DNA of 51,756 nucleotides, from the NCBI GenBank assembly GCA_019359595.1, contig JAHHGZ010000048.1:1-51756 (forward strand), in the 5' to 3' direction. The DNA comes from Cyanomargarita calcarea GSE-NOS-MK-12-04C (lineage in GTDB: Bacteria; Cyanobacteriota; Cyanobacteriia; Cyanobacteriales; Nostocaceae). Positions 26,747 through 34,242 of this stretch are shown here, one piece after another. Each line of letters opens with the position of its first letter. The stretch's first letter is position 1. The position numbers and the translations under genes were made by a program. A model generated the notes under the pieces. That model saw nothing but the letters and a program-made list of their open reading frames with translations, was not told where the DNA came from and made no database searches.

Positions 26747-26794
26747 GTTGGGGTTCTGTATCCACATATATAAACCTTCTTCCTTCTTCCTTCA
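26714..26794. repeat. Composite repeat: GGGTCGT/TTTTGAGTTGGG block plus heptamers
   Basis: ACCCCGAC...CAGGGTCGTCCATTTTGAG is followed 20 bases later by about three CCTTCTT heptamers. The same two parts in the same order occur at 30415-30570, which suggests that the two parts travel together. Confidence 0.6.
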
Positions 26795-27217
26795 TTCAAG
26801 TCATACTGTCAACTCTCAACGGTTACAACAATATATTTATATATTCTCGTCGTTTTTCCGGAAAGTATCATATACAGCTAGTATTTAACTATGTAGTTTT
26901 GTTAATTTTAAACTAACAAAAAAACCTTTCTGCGCTCTGCGATACCATCGCAAAAGGCTGCATCTAGATAAAGCGGTTGAGAGAATGAATGGGCTGGGTG
27001 TTATTCCTGTGACTTAATACTTTGGTTTTATGTGTTGGTAGTTATACCATTTTTCTGTGATGATGCGCTTCGATTATTCAACTGTAGAGACGTTCAGAAG
27101 AAAGTTCTGCACAAGGTTTGCAAGCATTACCTAATTATTTCTTCAACCGCAGTCTTACACAAAATTGGTAGTTACGCATTCATTGTACTTAAGTATTAAC
27201 GGAGAAGGGAAAAAAGC
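26795..27217. other. Non-coding interval before TPR gene
   Basis: No gene is visible. ATACCATTTTTCTGTGATG at 27044 resembles one end of the ATACC-type elements at 1716 and 20932, but I see no matching other end. The stretch presumably contains the promoter of the TPR gene at 27218. Confidence 0.45.
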
Positions 27218-28387
27218 ATGGAAGCATTGAACTTGACTGTTGCTTTGTTAGTATTAGGAGCAATGACATATAGTCCAAAGGCTAACGCCAATCAGGAATT
27301 AGACTTAAACTTACCAGAATTGACCTCGGGTATCAAACATTATGAAGTGGGAGAATATCAAGCGGCAATAGAAATTTACAATCAAGCAATCAAAATCAAT
27401 CCCCAAGATGCCTCTTGTTACTTTTATCGAGGACTTGCTCGCTTTGAGTTGGGCGATAATCAAGGAGCGATCGCTGACTACAATCAAGCTGTTGATATCA
27501 ATCCGCAGGATGCTCTAATTTATTTGCACAGAGGGAATGTTTATTTTGAGTTAGGCGATCGCGAACTGGCTCTAGCTGATTACGACCGAGCCTTAAATAT
27601 CAATCCCCTTATTGCTACAGCCTTGATAAATCGGGGTGTTGCTTACTTTGAATTGGGAGATAATGAATTAGCGATCGCCAATTATGACCAAGCCTTAAAT
27701 ATCGCTGCCAACGATGTCCTAGGTTATTTAAATCGGGGTAATGCTCGCTTGCAGTTGGGAGATAACAAAGGGGCAATTGCAGATTACAACCAAGCTCTTC
27801 ATCTTAATCCTAACTTAGAGCAGGGATACAATAATCTGGGTGCGGCTCGCTTATTGTTGGGAAATAGCTTAGGTGCAGTAGCAGATTTCCAGCAAGCGCT
27901 GCTAATTAATCCGCAGTCCACCGCAGCTTATAATAACCAAGGTGCAGCCCGCTTGCAACGAGGAGATTACCAAGCAGCGATTGGGGATTTTCAGCAAGCT
28001 CTGCTAATTAATCCGCAGTCCGCCGCAGCTTATAATAACCAAGGTGCAGCTCGCTTGCAGTTGGGAGACCCCGATGGTGCGATCGCCGATTTCAAGCAAG
28101 CACTGCTAATTAATCCCAACCTGGCCAAAGCTCATTATAACCAAGGTGCAGCCCGCTTGCTTTTGGGTCAACACCACAGAGCAATTGCCGATTTTACTTC
28201 TTCTTTGGAGATTAATCCCAACCTTGCCACAGCCCACTTCAAGCGCGGCTTTTGCTATTATCTTGTAGAAGATACATCCAAGGCTCAAGCTGATTTTCTT
28301 CAAGCTGCGGAACTGTTTGAGCAACAAGGAAGAATCTCTGATTCGCACTTAGCACTCGATATCCTTAAGGAACTCAGGGATCGTTGA
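27218..28387 (+). CDS. TPR-repeat protein, probably exported
   Basis: This 389-residue protein begins with a short hydrophobic stretch (LNLTVALLVLGAMTYSPKANA) that looks like a signal peptide ending near Ala-Asn-Ala. The remainder is about ten 34-residue TPR units with the consensus YNQALxINPQxAxAYxNxGxARxxLGD. Repeats 7 and 8 are almost identical at the DNA level, indicating recent internal expansion. The repeats form a binding superhelix, and no partner is evident. GGAGAAGGG lies upstream of the ATG. The last 200 bases of the gene are duplicated immediately downstream. Confidence 0.85.
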   Translation: MEALNLTVALLVLGAMTYSPKANANQELDLNLPELTSGIKHYEVGEYQAAIEIYNQAIKINPQDASCYFYRGLARFELGDNQGAIADYNQAVDINPQDALIYLHRGNVYFELGDRELALADYDRALNINPLIATALINRGVAYFELGDNELAIANYDQALNIAANDVLGYLNRGNARLQLGDNKGAIADYNQALHLNPNLEQGYNNLGAARLLLGNSLGAVADFQQALLINPQSTAAYNNQGAARLQRGDYQAAIGDFQQALLINPQSAAAYNNQGAARLQLGDPDGAIADFKQALLINPNLAKAHYNQGAARLLLGQHHRAIADFTSSLEINPNLATAHFKRGFCYYLVEDTSKAQADFLQAAELFEQQGRISDSHLALDILKELRDR

Positions 28388-28652
28388 AGACTTCTTCCTT
28401 CTTCCTTCTTCCTTCATTAGCCGATTTTACTTCTTCTTTGGAGATTAATCCCAACCTTGCCACAGCCCACTTCAAGCGCGGCTTTTGCTATTATCTTGTA
28501 GAAGATACATCCAAGGCTCAAGCTGATTTTCTTCAAGCTGCGGAACTGTTTGAGCAACAACGAAGAATCTCTGATTCGCACTTAGCACTCGATATCCTTA
28601 AGGAACTCAGGGATCGTTGAAGACTTCTTCCTTCTTCCTTCTTCCTTCTTCC
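28187..28652. repeat. 233-bp tandem duplication of the TPR gene end
   Basis: The segment from GCCGATTTTACTTC (28187) through the stop codon and a run of CTTCCTT heptamers recurs starting at 28420, offset by 233 bases. In the coding part only one base differs (28329 G versus 28562 C). The duplication ends in heptamer arrays, which probably promoted it. Confidence 0.85.
28420..28620 (+). pseudogene. Duplicated C-terminal fragment of the TPR gene
   Basis: This copy encodes the last 66 residues of the TPR protein (ADFTSSLEINPNLATAHFKR through KELRDR) with one substitution (QQG to QQR). An ATG at 28384 would read through the heptamers into it, but there is no ribosome binding site or complete domain. 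It is regarded as a non-functional duplicate. Confidence 0.75.
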
Positions 28653-28663
28653 TTCTTCCTTCA

Positions 28664-30307
28664 TTAAAAAATAAACGTACTCCGCAATATCCCAATTGTA
28701 ACTGGGTCGCTGCTTGGTGAGTGGCCTGGTTCCAAAATATGAATTATCGCTGGAGTAATGCTGATATTATCTGTTACTTGAAAACGATAAAAAGCTTCGA
28801 TTTGAGTAGTTGTCCCCGGTTGTCCACCTGCTCTTCCTAAACCTGTATTGATAAAATCGGGAACGTTGTTTCCTGTAGGTAAGTTGCTACTAGTAATTTT
28901 CGGAGGCTGTCCGATATAAATTCCACCCAAATTTCCTTGTTTGAATAGATCGGGGAAATTCATAAACACCATGTAATTTGTTGTTTCGACATTTCCCGAG
29001 CGTCCAGGAATATTAGATTTAGTATAACCGCCCCACGCCCCTAAGGTAATGCGGGGTGAAATTTGCCAATTTACTGTAGCACCAACAGCATTTGTTTGTA
29101 GCGGTAGTTTTTTCCCTGTGCTGGGATTAGTCGCTGTTAAACACTCATCTCCAACGAAATCTAGCAGACAACCATCAGAGGAATAATTATTAACGTAGTA
29201 CAAACTAACATCAACACTGTCAGTTGGGGTTAATAATAATTGTACACCTGTTGTTGTATTTCCATCAAATAAACCGCTACCTTTACGAGGATTTCCCGGA
29301 TCGAAACTAGAATAAAGTGCTTGAATGCTGGCACGTTTGCTGAACTGCCAATCAAGTGCTACACCACCTTGACCGAATCCAGTATTTAAAATTGGGTTTC
29401 TTTGGGCAAATAATGATACTGAACCGGTTGCAGCGTTTTCTACTCGATTTGGGCCTCGAAAAGCACGAGTCATATCTACACCAGATGTTCCTACCATTAT
29501 ACCCAAATTCTTTGTCACTAACTGGTGATAATGAAGGTCATTTATGATGAGACTATTATTTGTCGGAAATTCATAACCTAATAAAACATCATTCCTAGAA
29601 ACATTATTATTAAATCTCGGTGCAGTAGTTCCACCACTAGCTAAAAGACCAGTGACTAAGAAACTTGAGGGACTGAATTGGCTGGTTAAATATAATTGCG
29701 TTAAGTTAATAACATTGACATTTGTCCCAGCATCTTGTGTATCTTTGATGCCATCTCTAGGAGCAACATCACCACGGTTGTTACTGCGTCCTTGAATGCC
29801 GACTATTGCCAGTCCGCTAAGTTTAGTTATGGGAGAGAATTGGTTGGCTTGGAGTTGTGTATTATGCGCTTCTAAAACATCAACTCTACCCCGCAGAGTC
29901 TTTAACTCGGCACCAAATTCTGCTTGTAATTTCTGTAATGTGGCTAAATCTTCACGACGGGTTAAATCACTTGTAGCTGTGCCGATTAATTCATTAACTC
30001 TATCTAAACAAGCATTTAAACCCGCTGCAAATTCATACCGAGTTAAAGCCCGATTTGGGCGATAGTTAGCATCTGGATAACCTGAAATGCAGCCATAACG
30101 TTCTACTAAAGATTGTAGTGATTGAAACGCCCAATCTGTTGGTTGTACGTCTTGCAGTTGACTTACCGATGTGACCTGTGACATTGGTTCATCGGGTGAG
30201 ACGGGGTTAGCATAAACGCAAAGTTGTGTAAATCCGTTTATCCCCGCAACGATAAACAACGGGAGTATCCAGTTACTTTTTTGGCTGCAAATCAGTCTAG
30301 CTTTCAA
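28664..30307 (-). CDS. SLH-domain OprB-family (iron uptake type) porin
   Basis: This 547-residue protein is a cyanobacterial outer-membrane porin. It has an N-terminal signal (LPLFIVAGINGFTQLCVYA). An S-layer homology domain follows (about 50-110: DVQPTDWAFQSLQSLVERYG, GYPDANYRPNRALTRYEFA), then a coiled coil (about 120-155), and then a long beta-rich region typical of the carbohydrate-selective porin OprB superfamily. The protein ends in a phenylalanine (STFIF), as outer-membrane beta barrels do. Such porins bind peptidoglycan or cell-wall polymer through SLH and have been linked to inorganic ion or iron passage. The gene is divergent from the one at 30651, and the intergenic region contains a long heptamer array. 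Confidence 0.9.
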   Translation of the reverse strand: MKARLICSQKSNWILPLFIVAGINGFTQLCVYANPVSPDEPMSQVTSVSQLQDVQPTDWAFQSLQSLVERYGCISGYPDANYRPNRALTRYEFAAGLNACLDRVNELIGTATSDLTRREDLATLQKLQAEFGAELKTLRGRVDVLEAHNTQLQANQFSPITKLSGLAIVGIQGRSNNRGDVAPRDGIKDTQDAGTNVNVINLTQLYLTSQFSPSSFLVTGLLASGGTTAPRFNNNVSRNDVLLGYEFPTNNSLIINDLHYHQLVTKNLGIMVGTSGVDMTRAFRGPNRVENAATGSVSLFAQRNPILNTGFGQGGVALDWQFSKRASIQALYSSFDPGNPRKGSGLFDGNTTTGVQLLLTPTDSVDVSLYYVNNYSSDGCLLDFVGDECLTATNPSTGKKLPLQTNAVGATVNWQISPRITLGAWGGYTKSNIPGRSGNVETTNYMVFMNFPDLFKQGNLGGIYIGQPPKITSSNLPTGNNVPDFINTGLGRAGGQPGTTTQIEAFYRFQVTDNISITPAIIHILEPGHSPSSDPVTIGILRSTFIF

Positions 30308-30414
30308 CTTTTACACTTCACTCACATATACACTGAATCATATAAAAATATTCAATATTTCTTTATTGTGACATTAGTAAATATACTGAATTTATTCTCG
30401 CTGTTCTTTTAAAG

Positions 30415-30456
30415 ACCCCGACCGGATTCAGGGTCGTTCGTTTTGAGTTGGGTTCC
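30415..30456. repeat. Dispersed repeat ACCCCGAC...TTTTGAGTTGGG, second copy
   Basis: It shares GGGTCGT..NTTTTGAGTTGGG with 26714-26758 and, like that copy, is followed by CCTTCTT heptamers. It lies between oprB-type and 30651 genes, so transcription signals of both may be affected. Confidence 0.6.
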
Positions 30457-30473
30457 AATCCCATCTAAAAAGC

Positions 30474-30570
30474 TCCTTCTTCCTTCTTCCTTCTTCCTTC
30501 TTCCTTCTTCCTTCTTCCTTCTTCCTTCTTCCTTCTTCCTTCTTCCTTCTTCCTTCTTCCTTCTTCCTTC
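30474..30570. repeat. CCTTCTT heptamer array, about 14 units
   Basis: Ninety-seven bases are an almost perfect tandem repeat of CCTTCTT. Short heptanucleotide tandem repeats are known from filamentous cyanobacteria. Shorter runs of the same unit occur at 26775, 28391, 28623 and, inverted, at 37901. It is placed between two divergent genes, where changes in copy number could alter promoter spacing. Confidence 0.9.
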
Positions 30571-30650
30571 ATTTTGGCGACCCTTCTGGGCAACTGTTGA
30601 TTAACGCGAGTATAAAAGGAAAATCCAGAAGTTAATTTTACACTAATAAC

Positions 30651-32993
30651 ATGGCAAATCGCCCGCGCAAGCTGACGTCAAAGCCTGGTAAACAAAATCA
30701 ACCCCCCAGAAGGGCAGTAAAACCTGTATCAAAAAAGCATCGAGGAAGTTGGCTGCCGTCAATGTTGGCTCTAGCGCTTTTGTCGGGTAGTGCTGGTCTA
30801 ATTGGCTTGTTTGCCTGGATTAGTTTTTTATTCATCTTCAATCCCGACCAATTGGGTTGGGTAAATAAACTTTTACCAGAATGGGCAAAAATTTCTCTCG
30901 CTCGGGGCGATCGCCCGCAAACTGTGGTACAAATTCAAGCTATTATAGACAAACAAGGACATATTGCGGGAGAATCCTTGCCAATAGATGGAGCCACAAC
31001 ACAAGCTTTTTTGCTGCCAGTTTTCAATCAACGTCCTAATTGCCAATCTAATTGCAAAGAGTTAATTGAACTCCGAGTTTATCAACGCTCAGATGAAATC
31101 GAGTTTGAATCTTTAACAGAAAAATACTACCATCTGGCAACTCAACTCCCAGTCAAAGGTCCAGAAGAAGCTTTTGTAATTGCACCTTTGGTGGAAACGA
31201 CCAAAGAGAATCAGGGTTCTAACATAGAATTGCCTTTAACTGAAATTAAAGGCTTTGAAGGTGCGCCATCGTCGGGAATTTGGTATTATTTGCGGGGTGA
31301 GCGGACATCGGGAACCAATGCGATCGCCTACGGTCATGTCGTCCACTACAATAGCAAACGCAATAACCTACAACTGATGTTGTCTTGGACAAGTCCCAAC
31401 GGACAGTTACCCCAATGGCAGCAAGTAACTGGTGGCAATGTCAAGGAGTTAGTTGTCAATCAAACAGTTGCTTTAGAACCGCAACTACGAATTTATCAAG
31501 TGAAATCTACCAATTCACTCAATTCTGTCCTCTTGGAAGAAATTTCCCTGACACCACCTGCACTGAATAATTCAGCTTATAAAGATGCGTTGTCAATTGC
31601 CAAAAGCGGAATGTGGACACCAGCTTTTGAATGGTTGCAATTCATCTTGAAACAAGGCAAAGCAAAAATTCCTCCCTCAGCTAGAGCCCAAATCGATCTG
31701 ATTCGCTGGCATTCTCAACTCACCAAAGCCCAAGCTGAGAAAACCTGGGCTTCCCCCAGTCAACAAGTTCTGGCAGATTTAATCGATGGACGTTGGGAAA
31801 AAGCTTTACAAGTGTTTGAAGCATCACCTGCTAACGCTCAAGAAATTGCCACTTTCCTGAAAGCGGATGGTGGTAGGTTGTGGAGTCGGACAGAAGCGGC
31901 ATTGCGAGTTAATCCAAATCGTCTTGAGGTACAAACTTGGAGTGCTTTAATCTTAGCAGCCCGTCACGGTAACGCACGAGCGAATTCTTGGTTGCAAGAA
32001 CAACCCAAAATCTCCAAAGAATCCCTCACCAAAATTGCCAGTTTGTTAAGACAACTCGAAGGTGAGGTAGTAATAAAGCCGAATATGAATGCTATTCACC
32101 CTAGTAAAATAGTTGGTTCCGCTTCCTTGAAAGCGAGAATTAATCCCAGCGACTGGCTGCAACCAAATCATCAGTCAGATATTAAATCTACCTCGAACCA
32201 ATGGTATGAGGTGGAGGTGAGCGCATTTCATGACGGCAAAAGCTGGCTAAATTCTCCCTTTAACAACTTAAACCCACCCAAAACTGATAGTGGCAAATTT
32301 TTATGGAATACTTTGGGGATAAATTCTGACTCTAACATTCAGATAGTAATTTGGCAGCCAAACGGCGAACAGCAAACAACGAACGCGACTATCAAAGCTG
32401 TACAATTGCGCGGTGGAGTGTTGCGCTTATTAGCTGCTGCCTCAGATGTCGAGACGGGTAATTTAGCCTCTCTACAGCATCCCCAACCTTTAGCACTGAC
32501 AAACGCAGCATTGGAATGGGTGCAACCATCTGCCATTACTATAGAACAACTATATCAAAAAGATTCCCAACAAACAAAAACAATTTTACCGACTGTCTGG
32601 CGCTCTTTGCAAGCATCCGGTCAAATACCAACTGGTGCCATACCGAACCTTCCCGAAATGGTGCAAAAGTTGGGATATTGGCCCGTACAAGTGCTGGATT
32701 TAACTGGCGACCAAGAACCAGAAACGATACTCACTATCTCAAAAGAAGCATTAGCATCCCTAAACAAACCACTATCTCATACTAAGGGAGGAGATAAAAA
32801 TCTATCTCGCCCCCGTAGCCTAATTTTGTCAAATAGCGGTATAGTAATCTATAGTGATTTCAGTAGAAACTCGGAACAGGTATTGACAGCGATCGCCAAA
32901 ACTAGCGATGGACAGTCTCTAACTTTGCTGGTAGAGAGTGCTGATAAATATATACTGAAGCGTTGGTCAGCAAAGAGTCAGCGCTTTGAATAG
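30651..32993 (+). CDS. Large membrane-anchored protein of unknown function
   Basis: This 780-residue protein starts with a basic, proline-rich tail (about 1-33), followed by one strong transmembrane segment (about 35-60, MLALALLSGSAGLIGLFAWI). The large remainder is probably periplasmic or lumenal. I do not recognise a catalytic motif. The region at 320-470 is helical (AYKDALSIAKSGMWTPAFEW and later ARHGNARANSWL) and may be a TPR-like solenoid. The C-terminal part includes DLTGDQEPETILTI, which resembles FG-GAP or VCBS calcium-binding-loop repeats. It looks like a conserved cyanobacterial protein; composition is ordinary for the window. Confidence 0.75.
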   Translation: MANRPRKLTSKPGKQNQPPRRAVKPVSKKHRGSWLPSMLALALLSGSAGLIGLFAWISFLFIFNPDQLGWVNKLLPEWAKISLARGDRPQTVVQIQAIIDKQGHIAGESLPIDGATTQAFLLPVFNQRPNCQSNCKELIELRVYQRSDEIEFESLTEKYYHLATQLPVKGPEEAFVIAPLVETTKENQGSNIELPLTEIKGFEGAPSSGIWYYLRGERTSGTNAIAYGHVVHYNSKRNNLQLMLSWTSPNGQLPQWQQVTGGNVKELVVNQTVALEPQLRIYQVKSTNSLNSVLLEEISLTPPALNNSAYKDALSIAKSGMWTPAFEWLQFILKQGKAKIPPSARAQIDLIRWHSQLTKAQAEKTWASPSQQVLADLIDGRWEKALQVFEASPANAQEIATFLKADGGRLWSRTEAALRVNPNRLEVQTWSALILAARHGNARANSWLQEQPKISKESLTKIASLLRQLEGEVVIKPNMNAIHPSKIVGSASLKARINPSDWLQPNHQSDIKSTSNQWYEVEVSAFHDGKSWLNSPFNNLNPPKTDSGKFLWNTLGINSDSNIQIVIWQPNGEQQTTNATIKAVQLRGGVLRLLAAASDVETGNLASLQHPQPLALTNAALEWVQPSAITIEQLYQKDSQQTKTILPTVWRSLQASGQIPTGAIPNLPEMVQKLGYWPVQVLDLTGDQEPETILTISKEALASLNKPLSHTKGGDKNLSRPRSLILSNSGIVIYSDFSRNSEQVLTAIAKTSDGQSLTLLVESADKYILKRWSAKSQRFE

Positions 32994-33034
32994 CAGCCCC
33001 TACTAAACTTTGCACTGCCAGAACGCAACCTTCA

Positions 33035-33223
33035 CTATTCGTTAGCAACTAACGCTATCCGTTGTTGTTTCAGATTTTGCAACTGATACAACAAAGATTC
33101 GACTTCTGCTTGCAAAGTCAATAACTTGACTTGTTGGTCAGTTTGGTAGCAGGTCTTACTTGACTCGCTCGCACGCAAACTTTCAGACTTGACTTCAGAG
33201 ACACTAGATGTACATGTAGGCAT
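33035..33223 (-). CDS. Small coiled-coil protein
   Basis: This 62-residue frame has a polar, Ser-rich N-terminus and a heptad-patterned C-terminal helix (LLTLQAEVESLLYQLQNLKQ). It converges on the gene at 30651, with 41 bases between the stops. Small cyanobacterial proteins with an LQAEVESLL-type helix are familiar, but no function can be assigned. It is more likely real than chance because the helix pattern is strong. Confidence 0.55.
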   Translation of the reverse strand: MPTCTSSVSEVKSESLRASESSKTCYQTDQQVKLLTLQAEVESLLYQLQNLKQQRIALVANE

Positions 33224-33652
33224 AGTTATTTAGACCTAATCTCAGCTCACACCATTAAAAATACTATAATATTGTATATTTAAGAATCATTAAATCTTTG
33301 TATAGGTTCCATAGATTAGTGTAATGGGTTACTGGAGCTAGGTTTAAGTGACTTTTGCTATACTTTTTTTGTTCCCCATCAGATATTCACAATAGCGGAA
33401 TGCACCTCCTAGCGAGTGGGCTTGCGATACCTTCGGTTACGGGTCGTATCACCAATATTTATTTATCCAAAAGGACTGGGTTACTTTTACTGGATGTGGA
33501 GAATATTAAAGGATTGGCAGCGTTTGAGTGAGGTGGAGTGTGAACAACGTTTTTGAGTGCGCTAGTATAAAATAATAGCCCCACCTCTGTAAGTAGGGTG
33601 GGGAAGAAAAAGATTGAATATTTAAACTTGAATGTCTCAGGGTAAGCTAATA
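33224..33652. other. Non-coding interval
   Basis: No gene can be supported. The stretch is AT-rich with short frames that show no conserved pattern. It separates the small coiled-coil gene from a pseudogene. Confidence 0.4.
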
Positions 33653-34079
33653 TCAAGTTTGTCCGCCATACCTAGCAATCAATTCTTCTTTAGATAATTG
33701 CATTAGTAAAGGAGTAAATTCGGATGGTGGTAAAGCTAATATTGGTTCAATAATTGCGCTTAATTCTTCATCTATGGTTCTAATATCGCAGGATATTCGG
33801 CAAATCTTCCGAGTAATCCCAGCACTTGTAAATTATACGTTTGCTGTACTGAAGGAGTAAATAAAACGTCGATTTCTTTAATTTCTCCTGACACTTTTTC
33901 TGATGTTTTTACCTCTCCATAATCTTTTACAGCAAATTTCAACTTTGTGAGGTACAGAAATACCCCTCCCCAACCCTCCCCTTGCCAAGGGGAGGGGGTG
34001 TACTTCATTTACTTGCAAAGTGCTGTAGTAATTCTTCTAGATAATCTTTGGCGAACTTGTCATGTATAAAGCGCGTCAT
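33653..34079 (-). pseudogene. Rpn/PD-(D/E)XK-like gene relic split by a MITE
   Basis: On the - strand, ATG 34079 opens MTRFIHDKFAKDYLEELL. A 96-bp element interrupts it, then KDYGEVKTSEKVSGEIKEID and LLGRFAEYPAI continue the protein. A deletion with frame change then joins it to a C-terminal piece ending KEELIARYGGQT. Removing the element and one TA restores LL-KDYGEVK in frame. The recognisable pieces resemble a widespread cyanobacterial family of putative nuclease or transposase-like proteins (DUF4351/Rpn-like), normally near 300 residues; here only about 100 remain. Confidence 0.75.
33930..34025. mobile_element. 96-bp MITE-like element, copy 2, TA target duplication
   Basis: It is the same length as copy 1 (15751-15846) and differs at one base in the central palindrome. 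TA borders it at 33928-33929 and 34026-34027. It splits the coding frame of the surrounding relic, so the empty-site sequence TTACTAAAAGATTAT (coding strand) can be inferred with a single TA. This defines both element ends precisely. Confidence 0.85.
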
Positions 34080-34166
34080 TTGATTGCTAATTTTTTGTAG
34101 ATGCAAGTATTATTATTTTAAGTACGTGGGAACAAATAAACCTAAAATAAAATTTTGTTGATAGGA

Positions 34167-34230
34167 CGGACGCTTAAGCCCATCCCACAAGAGTTTTATG
34201 TATCTTGTGGGGTGGGCTTAAGCGTCCGCC
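34167..34230. terminator. Long hairpin after the amidase gene
   Basis: GGACGCTTAAGCCCATCCCA pairs with TGGGGTGGGCTTAAGCGTCC across a 10-base loop, giving a stem of about 25 bp with one mismatch. On the - strand it lies 13 bases past the amidase stop and could terminate or protect its transcript. It may equally be a mobile palindromic repeat. Confidence 0.55.
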
Positions 34231-34242
34231 CATTTTATTTTG

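Noticed and set aside
30474-30570. Possible CRISPR array
   Set aside because: The unit is a 7-base heptamer without spacers, so it is a simple tandem repeat.
33459-33656. 65-codon - strand frame upstream of the pseudogene end
   Set aside because: It starts in sequence just beyond the relic and has no conserved pattern; it is probably chance.
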